7,095 nucleotides of DNA from an uncultured Brachyspira sp. GTDB lineage: Bacteria; Spirochaetota; Brachyspiria; Brachyspirales; Brachyspiraceae. Under the pieces are notes generated by a model that saw only the letters and a list, made by a program, of their open reading frames with translations, made no database searches and was not told where the DNA came from. Below are positions 1 to 6,958 of this stretch, piece by piece. The position numbers and the translations under genes are program-made. The first letter of the stretch is position 1. The number at the start of each line of letters is the position of its first letter. Location: assembly GCA_934725525.1 (NCBI GenBank), contig CAKVCG010000084.1:1-7095 (forward strand), in the 5' to 3' direction.

Positions 1-492
1 AGTTATTAATATATTTTGATTTTCTATTAAATTATTTTCTGTTAATAAACTTGCATTTTTAGGTTTTTCTGAAATATTGTTAATCTCTTCGCCAAATATA
101 ATTTCGCTTTTTGGAGGCAAGCATATATTATCTTTTTCAGAACATAATTGATAATTAGCTTTTATAAAATTAATATTTTCTATATCGATATTTAATATAA
201 ATTCTTGCTTTCCTTTTATTATTATATCATTGTGAAATTTTTCGCCTTTTGGATATATTGCGTTTATTTCTTTATTATCTGCAAAGAATTTTATTTTATT
301 TGCTATAGACGATTCTAAATAACCGTAATAATTTTTTGGAATATCGACGTTGATTATTAATTTATTTTCATTGGTAATTAAATTAAAATTAATTTTTATT
401 TCTTTGTTATCCGCTTTAAAGTTAAGTAAATCGTTATTTTGAGAATATAATAAACCGCTAATTAATGTGAATAATAATATTTTTAATTTCAA
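1..492 (-). CDS. DsbD-like thiol:disulfide interchange protein, N-terminal part (runs off left edge)
   Basis: This is an open frame of 164 codons without a stop, from a TTG start at 492 to base 1, so the C-terminal part lies outside the window. The start begins MKLKILLFTLISGLLYSQ, a plausible Sec signal peptide (basic end, hydrophobic core about residues 5-15). The TTG is preceded by AGGAAG seven bases upstream and no in-frame ATG gives a sensible alternative. Residues 114-127 read YQLCSEKDNICLPP, which matches the cysteine-pair signature of the DsbD N-terminal (alpha) domain (compare YQGC...CYPP in E. coli DsbD). Here the pair would be Cys117 and Cys124. In that family the domain passes electrons from the membrane segment to periplasmic partners; the expected transmembrane and thioredoxin-like domains would follow. 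The gene lies 58 bases downstream of the MFS gene on the same strand and has no visible promoter of its own, so the two may be cotranscribed. A stand-alone DsbD-alpha-like secreted protein is the main alternative. Confidence 0.78.
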   Translation of the reverse strand, partial: MKLKILLFTLISGLLYSQNNDLLNFKADNKEIKINFNLITNENKLIINVDIPKNYYGYLESSIANKIKFFADNKEINAIYPKGEKFHNDIIIKGKQEFILNIDIENINFIKANYQLCSEKDNICLPPKSEIIFGEEINNISEKPKNASLLTENNLIENQNILIT

Positions 493-499
493 TTTTTTA

Positions 500-505
500 C
501 TTCCT
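500..505 (-). promoter_or_regulatory. Ribosome binding site that fixes the TTG start of the DsbD-like gene
   Basis: On the minus strand the bases AGGAAG lie seven bases before the TTG at 492-490. The spacing is ideal, and translation from this TTG gives a signal-peptide-like N-terminus. This is the main reason for choosing a non-ATG start. Confidence 0.65.
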
Positions 506-550
506 AATATTTTTTAGTTTTTATCTTTTGCCGTTTTATATTTTATAAAA

Positions 551-1708
551 TTAATTGTTAGTTTTCCTATGTTTTATATAATGCCTGAAATATAAAGTCA
601 CAATAATAGCTATAACCATTATAATTGCCGCATATATCGATAAATTTTTATAAGCGATTCCAAAATGTATGAGAAGTCCGCCGTATTTCGCGCCTATTGC
701 GTTTCCCAAATTAAAAGAACTTTGATTAAAAGTGGAAGCCAGATTTGGCGCGCCTTTTGCCTGTTCGACAACCAAAGCCTGAAGCATAGGACAAATGGCA
801 AATCCCGTTATGCTCCAAGCGAATATAGTCGCTATCATAGGAATAACTTTTGTATTGACATATAACATTATAATTTGAATAATTACAATTATAAACATAA
901 TCGATATTAAAGATTTTATCAAACTTTTGTCTCCAAGTTTTCCTCCCGTTAAAGTTCCAATCGAAAGTCCAGCTCCTATCCAAAATAATATTTTTACCAC
1001 TGTGGCTTTATCAACCATAGTAACTTTTTGAAGAATCGGGTCGATATAAGTAAATATTGTGAATAAACTTGCGGAAGTTAGAACGGATAAAATAAGCGGA
1101 ATAAAAACTCTTCTATGTTTTAAAATTTTAAACTCTTCTTTAATATCTCCGCTCGGCATTGGCAATTTTGACGGAATGAATATTAATAACGATAAAACGG
1201 CGATAACTCCTATCGCGCTTACAAGCCAAAAAGTCGCTCGCCATCCAAACTGTTCGCCAATTTGAGTTCCTACCGGGACTCCCAATATATTTGCCAAACT
1301 CACTCCCATAAAAACCAAAGCTATAGCTTGAGATTTTTTATTTTCGTCTACCATTCCCGCCGCCACAACCGAAGCGATTCCAAAAAAAGTTCCATGGCAT
1401 AAAGACGCCAAAACTCTCGCAACCATTAAAAAATGATAGCTTATCGATAACGCGCATAAAATATTTCCGATTATAAACATGCACATTAAGGATAGTAGGG
1501 TAATTTTTCTCGAAAGTTTCATCGTAATAATGGCAAGCAAAGGTCCGCCGACAACGACTCCAATCGCATACATTGTAACCAAAGAACCCGCTTGAGGAAT
1601 AGTAATTTCCAAATCCGCCGCAATTTCCGAAAGCAAACCCATTATTATATATTCGCTCGTCCCAATTCCGAAAGCCGAAAAAGTGAGCATAAATATTGCA
1701 AAAGGCAT
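551..1708 (-). CDS. MFS transporter, DHA1 (AraJ/YdhP-like) efflux family
   Basis: This 385-residue protein has about twelve hydrophobic segments, the usual size for the DHA1 branch of the major facilitator superfamily. These are inner-membrane proton antiporters that export drugs, sugars or metabolites. Visible signatures are the loop 2-3 motif A region GGPLLAIITMKLSRK (54-68) and an arginine in transmembrane segment 4 with the following motif (RVLASLCHGTFFG, 98-110). A motif C-like stretch in segment 5 reads GVSLANILGVPVGTQIG (135-151), followed by the FGWRATFW turn. NQSSFNLGNAIGA (328-340) in segment 11 is typical of AraJ/YdhP-type proteins. The ATG at 1708 has AGGAG six bases upstream. The protein begins almost directly in its first membrane segment, as is common in this group. 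It is transcribed divergently from the GldG-like gene and reads towards the DsbD-like gene. The substrate cannot be told from sequence; arabinose efflux and multidrug efflux are both possible annotations. Confidence 0.9.
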   Translation of the reverse strand: MPFAIFMLTFSAFGIGTSEYIIMGLLSEIAADLEITIPQAGSLVTMYAIGVVVGGPLLAIITMKLSRKITLLSLMCMFIIGNILCALSISYHFLMVARVLASLCHGTFFGIASVVAAGMVDENKKSQAIALVFMGVSLANILGVPVGTQIGEQFGWRATFWLVSAIGVIAVLSLLIFIPSKLPMPSGDIKEEFKILKHRRVFIPLILSVLTSASLFTIFTYIDPILQKVTMVDKATVVKILFWIGAGLSIGTLTGGKLGDKSLIKSLISIMFIIVIIQIIMLYVNTKVIPMIATIFAWSITGFAICPMLQALVVEQAKGAPNLASTFNQSSFNLGNAIGAKYGGLLIHFGIAYKNLSIYAAIIMVIAIIVTLYFRHYIKHRKTNN

Positions 1709-1742
1709 TTTAATCTCCTAAATATTTTATAATTCGACAAAG

Positions 1743-1770
1743 ATTTTATAATTAATTTTTTATAAGTCAA
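1743..1770 (-). promoter_or_regulatory. Candidate sigma-70 type promoter for the MFS gene
   Basis: On the minus strand TTGACT (1770-1765) is followed after 16 bases by TAAAAT (1748-1743). The position is about 35 bases before the MFS start. The -35 box matches five of six consensus bases. In DNA this A+T-rich, -10-like hexamers are frequent by chance, so the -35 box is the stronger part of the evidence. Confidence 0.4.
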
Positions 1771-1826
1771 TATTTTAATTTTTAGTATTTATTATAATAC
1801 ATAATTTTATATATTAAACATAACTG

Positions 1827-1855
1827 TTGAAATTTATATTAAATTAAACTATAAT
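1827..1855 (+). promoter_or_regulatory. Candidate sigma-70 type promoter for the GldG-like gene
   Basis: TTGAAA (1827-1832) and a perfect TATAAT (1850-1855) are separated by 17 bases, the optimal spacing. Transcription would start near 1862 and leave a leader of about 65 bases before the ATG at 1929. If it is active, the GldG-like gene heads its own transcript. Confidence 0.55.
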
Positions 1856-1856
1856 T

Positions 1857-1913
1857 AAGGATAGGCTTTACAGCCCACATAGTGAAGTCCGCAGAATCGA
1901 AAATAAAAAATAA
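1857..1913 (+). other. Leader tract richer in G+C; possible gene remnant or structured leader
   Basis: Within very A+T-rich intergenic DNA, bases about 1859-1899 are noticeably richer in G and C. One frame reads KDRLYSPHSEVRRIENKK and stops at 1911-1913, 15 bases before the GldG-like ATG. That resembles the charged C-terminal end of a protein, but an in-frame stop at 1845-1847 closes it upstream. GGCT TTAC AGCC (1864-1875) can form a small four-pair hairpin. The tract may be the relic of an upstream gene, a copy of a dispersed repeat, or a leader structure; the sequence alone does not decide between these. No known riboswitch consensus is recognised. Confidence 0.2.
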
Positions 1914-1928
1914 AAACGGAATATTACA

Positions 1929-3557
1929 ATGTCTAATAAAAAATTTGATTTAAAAATTATTATGATAGCCTCTTGGTTATTATTATTTTTCGCATGGATA
2001 TTTTTTTATGCGGTTACTCAAAGACCAACGGCGATATTTTGGATTGTTATGTCAATATCGCTAATAATTACGGTTTCGACAATAATATACGATAGAAAAA
2101 ATATCGTTTCGCTGATTAAAATGCGTTTCGTTCACAAAGCTTTTTTCGGAATATTGTCTTTGATTATAATACTCGCGATATTAATCGGTTTGTATATAAT
2201 AAGCGTTAATTTTCCTTTAAGATTCGATTTGACTCAAAATAAATCTTATACGGTTTCGCAGCAAACAATGGATGTGTTATCGAGAATCGACAATCCTCTT
2301 TCGATAGTCGTTTTGCGCTCGCCAAGCTCCGACCCGACTTCTTCCGATTGGAGAGCCGATTTATTATTGGAACAGTATAAAAGAATAAGTAAATATATAA
2401 ATGTCGAATATATAAATCCTATTGAAAAACCTTCGGCAAAAAGTAAATATCAAATGACTCAAGTTGGCGAAATAGTTTTTACTTACGGACAAAATAAACA
2501 AGTTAGAGTTTATAGAAAAGATTTAACTTCGCAGTCAAAAGCGACTTCAGAACCTTTGTTTGTCGGGGAAGAAAAATTTACTCAAGCGGTTTATACTTTA
2601 TTGGAACAGGAATCTTTTGTCGTTTATTTTACGGTTGGACATGGAGAGAGACAGTTGCAAGACAGAGGAGGCGAAGGACTTTCTTTCGTAAAAACTTATT
2701 TGGAAAATGAAAATTATAGAGTTAGAGAATTAAATATGATTCTTGAAAATATTCCGACTGACGCGTCTCTTTTGATTATCGCATCTCCGATAGAAAAATT
2801 TTCCAATTTTGAAATAGAAAAATTAAATAATTATATAAAAACTGGCGGAAAACTTCTTATTTTATACGACAGTTTTATGGATAGAGGCGGTTTCAATAGC
2901 AATTTGGAGTTATTTTTGCAAGAATGGGGATTTTTCACAAGGAACGATTATATAATTGATGTTTCTTCGAGCGTAGTTATTCCCGTCAATATAGTTCCTC
3001 AATATATGGCGCATCCGATAACTCAAACCTTAAAAGAAGGAAATGTTTTTGCATGTTTGGTTGTGGCGAGGAGCGTTCGCGCGGGCGAAAATAAATATAA
3101 CGGAGTTTTTGAAAATATTATAACGACAACTCCTCAAGGATACGCAAAGAGAGAAGCGACTTTCGATTTATCGAGAGCGAGATTCAATCCTCAAACCGAT
3201 ATCGCGGGACCTGTGCCTTTGGGAATAAGCGGAACTTACGAAATAGAAGGCAGAGAAAATCCCGCGAGGATTGTCGTTTTTGGAGATTCGACTTTTGCCT
3301 TAAACGCTTACATAAATCCCGAGCAGGGGCAGTCGGTCGATATAGCTTTTGCGGGAAATAAAGATTTGTTTATGAATACGGTTGCCTACCTTTTGGAAGC
3401 GAGACAAAAAATAACGATTAGACCTAAAGAGGCGAGTGTTAGAAATCTTACTTTGACTACGACTCAAACTAATTTTATAAGATATGTCGCTCAAATCGGG
3501 CTTCCTTGTTTATTTGGAATTTTGGGAATTCTTATATGGTTTTTTAGAAGAAGATAA
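1929..3557 (+). CDS. GldG-family ABC-transporter auxiliary membrane protein
   Basis: This 542-residue protein has hydrophobic segments at about 10-28, 34-53 and 72-92, a large soluble domain (about 95-513), and a single C-terminal membrane segment (516-538) ending in FFRRR. That topology, with FDLTQNKSYTVSQQT (99-113) just after the third segment, is characteristic of the GldG-like auxiliary subunit family (COG3225, with an ABC_transp_aux domain). Other landmarks are YFTVGHGERQ (233-242), GGKLLILYD (306-314) and VVFGDSTFALNAY (449-461). In Bacteroidota, GldG works with the ATPase GldA and permease GldF in gliding motility. Outside that group the role is unclear and a symbol is not justified. 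The ribosome binding site is weak (GGA eight bases before the ATG). The usual ATPase and permease partners are not adjacent: upstream lies a divergent transporter, downstream a flippase. Family assignment is firm; the function is unknown. Confidence 0.85.
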   Translation: MSNKKFDLKIIMIASWLLLFFAWIFFYAVTQRPTAIFWIVMSISLIITVSTIIYDRKNIVSLIKMRFVHKAFFGILSLIIILAILIGLYIISVNFPLRFDLTQNKSYTVSQQTMDVLSRIDNPLSIVVLRSPSSDPTSSDWRADLLLEQYKRISKYINVEYINPIEKPSAKSKYQMTQVGEIVFTYGQNKQVRVYRKDLTSQSKATSEPLFVGEEKFTQAVYTLLEQESFVVYFTVGHGERQLQDRGGEGLSFVKTYLENENYRVRELNMILENIPTDASLLIIASPIEKFSNFEIEKLNNYIKTGGKLLILYDSFMDRGGFNSNLELFLQEWGFFTRNDYIIDVSSSVVIPVNIVPQYMAHPITQTLKEGNVFACLVVARSVRAGENKYNGVFENIITTTPQGYAKREATFDLSRARFNPQTDIAGPVPLGISGTYEIEGRENPARIVVFGDSTFALNAYINPEQGQSVDIAFAGNKDLFMNTVAYLLEARQKITIRPKEASVRNLTLTTTQTNFIRYVAQIGLPCLFGILGILIWFFRRR

Positions 3558-3578
3558 TTTTTAATTTTTAGTTTTTAT

Positions 3579-4862
3579 ATGAATAAAAATAAAATAAAAG
3601 AATTATATAAAAATTATAATTATTATATAAATTACGCTATTTTGGTATTAATCAACGGTTGCACGAGCGTTTTAAATTATGTTTCTTCGATTTATATAAA
3701 TAGAAGTTTGTCGATATCGGATTTCGCATATTATAACGGAATAATAAGTATTTATTTGATAATAATTTTAACCGTTTCAAGTTTCAGTTATTATATAATG
3801 CATAATTACGAGAACGAAGAGGACGCAAAAAGATATTGGGCTTACGGATATTTTATAGCGATTATAATTTTCGTGGGTTTCGTTTTTTCAATTCCTTTAA
3901 TCGATATTTTATTTAATATAAAAAATTATAAAGCGCTTTTTATAATTTCCATTGCAATTTTTATAAGCGTTTTTACGATAGTGTCGCAGTCGATTTTAAA
4001 GATTAATAATTATATCGGCTATGATTATTGCGCAAGTTTTATAGCGTCTTTTATTGGAAAAATAATTTTGCTTGCGATTTTTATTATAACGGGACTTACT
4101 TTAGAAAAGGCTATTATTTCGCTTTTTGCGTTTTGCATAATTTATTTTGCAATTCATGTTTTTGAACTTAAGAAAAAAAATCTTCCGTATTATACGAATA
4201 TAAAAAACATTAACAAATATTTTTCGGTTAAAGATTTGTCGGAATTTAAAAATTATATAATAAATGTAGTCATAATTAATTTTATATTTAATTGGATTTC
4301 GTTAAACGATGTTCTTATGGCAAACAGATATTTGGACAAAACGAGCGCGGGCTATTATTCGACAATGGCTTTGATAATAAAAATGTTTTTCTATATCGGA
4401 ACTCCTATAGCGGCGGTAATGTTTTCTTATATTTTGATTTCAATTAAAAATAAAAATAAAGATAAAGAGAGAAAAGTTTTATATTATTCGATTATATTAT
4501 ATTTTTTGGGTTCTTTATTTTTATCGGCTTTTTTAATAATATTTGCAAAACAGATAATACTAATTCAATTTGCCGAAAGATACGAATCTATTATTCCGTT
4601 GATTCCAAAGGCTGCACTATTCGGTTTTTCTTTAGGCTTTGCGGTTTTGACTTTCAATTACGGACTCGCTTATAAATTATTCTATCCTTTTTACGGCTAT
4701 TTGATAATATTCGCTTATGTTTATTTTAGTTTGAGAAACGGAGAAAGAACCTTCGAGCGATTTATATTTATAATGACTATGTTTTATTTGGTTTTATTTA
4801 TTTATAATATTTTGATTTTAACGTTTCATAGAATATTTTTTTATTATAAAAATAGGAGTTAA
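3579..4862 (+). CDS. Wzx/MOP-type polysaccharide (lipid-linked oligosaccharide) flippase-like membrane protein
   Basis: This 427-residue, very hydrophobic protein has roughly twelve membrane segments (about 17-37, 50-70, 88-110, 118-138, 155-172, 176-193, 226-242, 262-285, 301-325, 341-361, 366-384, 394-416) joined by lysine-rich loops. The pattern NDVLMANRYLDKTSAGYYS (243-261), a charged segment-7 end followed by an AGYYS turn, is typical of Wzx-like polysaccharide biosynthesis proteins in the MOP superfamily. These move lipid-linked sugar units across the inner membrane. Length is normal for the family. Only 21 bases separate it from the GldG-like stop, with no promoter or clear Shine-Dalgarno sequence, so it is probably cotranscribed and weakly initiated or translationally coupled. 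No glycosyltransferase or polymerase gene is seen beside it, which is unusual for Wzx. A relative of other multi-span membrane families cannot be fully excluded, as sequence conservation in Wzx proteins is low. Confidence 0.72.
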   Translation: MNKNKIKELYKNYNYYINYAILVLINGCTSVLNYVSSIYINRSLSISDFAYYNGIISIYLIIILTVSSFSYYIMHNYENEEDAKRYWAYGYFIAIIIFVGFVFSIPLIDILFNIKNYKALFIISIAIFISVFTIVSQSILKINNYIGYDYCASFIASFIGKIILLAIFIITGLTLEKAIISLFAFCIIYFAIHVFELKKKNLPYYTNIKNINKYFSVKDLSEFKNYIINVVIINFIFNWISLNDVLMANRYLDKTSAGYYSTMALIIKMFFYIGTPIAAVMFSYILISIKNKNKDKERKVLYYSIILYFLGSLFLSAFLIIFAKQIILIQFAERYESIIPLIPKAALFGFSLGFAVLTFNYGLAYKLFYPFYGYLIIFAYVYFSLRNGERTFERFIFIMTMFYLVLFIYNILILTFHRIFFYYKNRS

Positions 4863-4881
4863 GAACATGTATTTTATTTAG
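4854..4881 (+). other. Strong Shine-Dalgarno and ATG leading into a four-codon ORF
   Basis: AGGAG (4854-4858), inside the last codons of the flippase gene, is eight bases before an ATG at 4867, ideal spacing for translation of a coupled downstream gene. That frame reads only MYFI before TAG (4879-4881). Another frame of the next 80 bases stays open to 4961 (it includes GCREKATLLFGKLI), so a frameshifted or deleted small gene is one reading. A chance purine-rich gene end is another. Confidence 0.3.
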
Positions 4882-4928
4882 GATGCAGAGAGAAAGCTAC
4901 TTTGTTATTTGGAAAGTTAATTATCAAT

Positions 4929-4957
4929 TTGCATGATTTTCTTTCTTGTGATACTAT
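4929..4957 (+). promoter_or_regulatory. Candidate promoter for the dapH-aminotransferase operon
   Basis: TTGCAT (4929-4934) lies 17 bases before TACTAT (4952-4957). The -10 box is preceded by TGA, giving an extended -10 (TGnTACTAT). Transcription would start near 4964 and leave a leader of just under 50 bases before the dapH ATG at 5012. No lysine riboswitch or T-box consensus is seen in the spacer 4863-5011. Confidence 0.5.
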
Positions 4958-5011
4958 ATAGAGTATTTAAAATTAAAAATAATAAATAAAAATTAAAAGC
5001 AGGAAATAAAA

Positions 5012-5716
5012 ATGAATATGTTGGAAAAATCGGAAGATATAATAGCCTATATAAAAAATTCCAAAAAGAAAACGCCCGTTAAAGTTTATATAAAAGGAAA
5101 TTTGGAAAATATAAAAACTGACGCTAAAGTTTTTTCATTTGGAGACTTTCATTTTATAATCGGAGATTACGAAGATATAAAATCAATTTTAGAAAATAAT
5201 AAAAACTATATCGAATATTACCATTTGGAAAACGACAGAAGAAATTCGGGAGTTCCAACTTTGGATTATTTGAATATTAACGCGCGAATAGAACCAGGAG
5301 CGATTATAAGAGATAAAGTAAAAATTGGAGACAACGCGGTTATTATGATGGGAGCGATTATAAATATCGGAGCGGAAGTAGGCGAAGGAACTATGATTGA
5401 TATGGGGGCGGTTTTGGGAGGACGAGCGATAGTCGGCAAAAATTGCCATATCGGAGCTGGAACAGTTTTGGCGGGAGTAATCGAGCCTCCTTCGGCTAAA
5501 CCCGTGATAGTCGAGGATAATGTTATTATTGGGGCGAACGCCGTCATAATCGAGGGAGTTCATATTGGGAAAAATGCGGTAATCGGAGCGGGCGCGGTAG
5601 TTATAGAAGATGTGGAAGATAATCAAGTTGTCGTTGGAAATCCCGCAAAAGCGGTAAAAAATGTTGACGAAAAAACGGCGGATAAAACGAAATTAGTTGA
5701 CGATTTAAGAAAATAG
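5012..5716 (+). CDS. dapH: 2,3,4,5-tetrahydropyridine-2,6-dicarboxylate N-acetyltransferase
   Basis: The enzyme acetylates tetrahydrodipicolinate using acetyl-CoA, the committing step of the acetylase branch of diaminopimelate/lysine synthesis in the cytoplasm. The 234 residues match the length of B. subtilis DapH closely. Residues 1-88 form the family's N-terminal domain, including [13 protein letters not shown] (70-82). Residues about 90-215 are hexapeptide repeats of a left-handed beta-helix (for example [20 protein letters not shown]). They are interrupted by the diagnostic loop [13 protein letters not shown] (153-165) and end in [11 protein letters not shown] (206-216), as expected for an acyl-CoA-binding trimer. 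The first ATG is preferred over the one at codon 3 because AGGA (5001-5004) is seven bases upstream of it. It is followed 45 bases later by an aminotransferase that fits the next pathway step. The acetyl rather than succinyl donor is inferred from the DapH-type N-terminal domain and total length. Confidence 0.92.
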   Translation: MNMLEKSEDIIAYIKNSKKKTPVKVYIKGNLENIKTDAKVFSFGDFHFIIGDYEDIKSILENNKNYIEYYHLENDRRNSGVPTLDYLNINARIEPGAIIRDKVKIGDNAVIMMGAIINIGAEVGEGTMIDMGAVLGGRAIVGKNCHIGAGTVLAGVIEPPSAKPVIVEDNVIIGANAVIIEGVHIGKNAVIGAGAVVIEDVEDNQVVVGNPAKAVKNVDEKTADKTKLVDDLRK

Positions 5717-5761
5717 ATTTTTTATTTTTAATAATAAATTTTAGTAAATTAAGGATTATTT

Positions 5762-6901
5762 ATGGATAGCGGTTATTTAAATAAAAATATTATATCGGCT
5801 CCTTATTCTTTAATAAGAGATTTAACCGAAAGAGCGGAAAAAACTAAAGGCAGCATAACGCTTACTATTGGAGAGCCGGATTTACAGTCTCCGAAAGAAC
5901 TTATAGAATATGCATGCGAATATGCAAAAACTCATAGATTGCCTTATACAAACGCCGGCGGCGGAGAAAAATTAAGAACTTTGGTAGCCGAACATTATAA
6001 TAAATATTATGGAGCGAAAACCAACGCTAATTGTGTGACTATGCATATAGGTTCGATGGAAGGACTCTCTTCTATATTAAAAACTATGCTAAATCCCGAT
6101 GATGAGGTTATACTTCCAGTTCCTTTTTTCTCTCCTTACGAGCAAATTGTAAAAATAGCTCATGGCAAAGCGGTTTATTTGGATACGAAAAAAAATAATT
6201 TTGTTTTAAAACCCAAAGCTATAGAAAAAGTTATAACGAATAAAACTAAAGCTATCCTTTTTAGTAATCCCAGTAATCCTTCTGGTTATATGTTAAAAAA
6301 AGAAGAAGTTGACGAGCTTGCCGAATATTTTGTAAAAAAAAATATTTTTATAATAGTTGACGAGATTTACTCGGCAATTTCTTTTTATCCTTTCGTTTCT
6401 TTCGCGTCTTACGAATCTATAAAGGATAAAGTAATAATTTTAAACGGTTTTTCAAAATCGCACTCGATGACGGGATGGAGAATCGGATACAGCATAGCTC
6501 CTGAGGAAATTAGAAAATATATTTTAAATGCGAGTTTTAATAGCGTCGGAAGTATGGTTTCATTATCATGCGCAATCGCCGAATACGCTTTGGAAAAATT
6601 TCCCGTTATAACCGAATTCAGAGATGTTTATAAAGAACGAGCGCTTACTATATATAAAGATTTAGCAGATTTGGGGTTTGAAATAATAGAACCTCGAGGA
6701 GCTTTTTATTTGTTTGTCGGATACGGCAGATTTTCAAAAAAATCTTCTTTGGATTTTGCTTTGGAACTATTGGATAAAACGGGAGTCGCGGTAGTTCCTG
6801 GCGAAGCCTTTGCCGAAGACGGATATTTTAGAATTGCGCTCACTCAAGATATGCCTTTGCTAAAAGAAGCGGTTAAGCGTATAAAAGGTTTTATAGGTTA
6901 A
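5762..6901 (+). CDS. PLP-dependent class I/II aminotransferase, probably N-acetyl-LL-diaminopimelate aminotransferase (PatA-like)
   Basis: This 379-residue enzyme is a fold-type I aminotransferase. The landmarks are LTIGEPDLQSP (34-44), the SNPSNPSG motif with Asn172 (168-175), and VDEIYS with Asp200 and Tyr203 (PLP ring contacts). GFSKSHSMTGWRIGY follows, with the Schiff-base Lys232 and phosphate-binding Arg240, and YFRIALTQ carries the substrate-carboxylate Arg357. All expected active-site residues are present. AAGGA (5751-5755) sits six bases before the ATG. Position directly after dapH suggests that it transaminates N-acetyl-2-amino-6-oxopimelate, as PatA is thought to do in B. subtilis, so the two genes would run in pathway order. 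The deacetylase for the next step is not in the window. Sequence alone does not separate this from a general aspartate or aromatic aminotransferase, so substrate assignment rests on context. A run of nine A residues (6334-6342) lies within the gene, but the frame is intact. Confidence 0.85.
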   Translation: MDSGYLNKNIISAPYSLIRDLTERAEKTKGSITLTIGEPDLQSPKELIEYACEYAKTHRLPYTNAGGGEKLRTLVAEHYNKYYGAKTNANCVTMHIGSMEGLSSILKTMLNPDDEVILPVPFFSPYEQIVKIAHGKAVYLDTKKNNFVLKPKAIEKVITNKTKAILFSNPSNPSGYMLKKEEVDELAEYFVKKNIFIIVDEIYSAISFYPFVSFASYESIKDKVIILNGFSKSHSMTGWRIGYSIAPEEIRKYILNASFNSVGSMVSLSCAIAEYALEKFPVITEFRDVYKERALTIYKDLADLGFEIIEPRGAFYLFVGYGRFSKKSSLDFALELLDKTGVAVVPGEAFAEDGYFRIALTQDMPLLKEAVKRIKGFIG

Positions 6902-6909
6902 ATATCTTT

Positions 6910-6958
6910 TTGGTAGCCAATATAATAATTTTTTTTATTTTTGGCTATTGACATTTTT
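6910..6958 (+). terminator. Probable Rho-independent terminator of the dapH-aminotransferase operon
   Basis: TAGCCAA (6914-6920) and TTGGCTA (6941-6947) are perfect inverted repeats. In RNA the stem extends outward by three G-U wobbles and one A-U pair (6910-6913 with 6948-6951), making eleven pairs around a 20-base A/T loop. It begins nine bases after the aminotransferase stop and is followed by a five-T run (6954-6958). The large loop and wobble pairs make it weaker than a textbook terminator. Confidence 0.5.

Noticed and set aside
540..551. Perfect 12-base palindrome ATTTTATAAAAT after the MFS stop as a terminator or operator
   Set aside because: It is purely A/T with no loop-forming G-C stem, expected by chance here, and is not followed by a convincing T-run on the minus strand.
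726..983. Minus-strand open frame of 85 codons
   Set aside because: It lies wholly inside the MFS gene on the same strand in another frame, and its translation has no coherent domain or ribosome binding site.
665..1265. Two plus-strand open frames (66 and 68 codons)
   Set aside because: They are antisense to the well-supported MFS gene, without promoters, ribosome binding sites or recognisable products.
3300..3494. Minus-strand open frame of 64 codons
   Set aside because: It is antisense to the C-terminal part of the GldG-like gene, with no supporting signals.
4863..5011. Lysine riboswitch or T-box upstream of dapH
   Set aside because: The spacer is only 149 bases, the predicted start site is near 4964, and neither the lysine riboswitch core nor the T-box TGG-containing motif is present. 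Only a weak five-pair hairpin (4899-4903 with 4913-4917) is seen.
5189..5626. Minus-strand open frames of 145 and 93 codons opposite dapH
   Set aside because: They are antisense shadows of the hexapeptide-repeat codons of dapH, whose family assignment is certain. The translations are low-complexity reflections of that repeat.
6334..6342. Run of nine A residues inside the aminotransferase gene (and eight-A runs at 4173-4180 and 6188-6195) as possible slippage switches
   Set aside because: Such runs are common by chance in DNA this A+T-rich. They sit in housekeeping-type or mid-gene positions and the frames are intact. Only inter-strain length variation would make them noteworthy.
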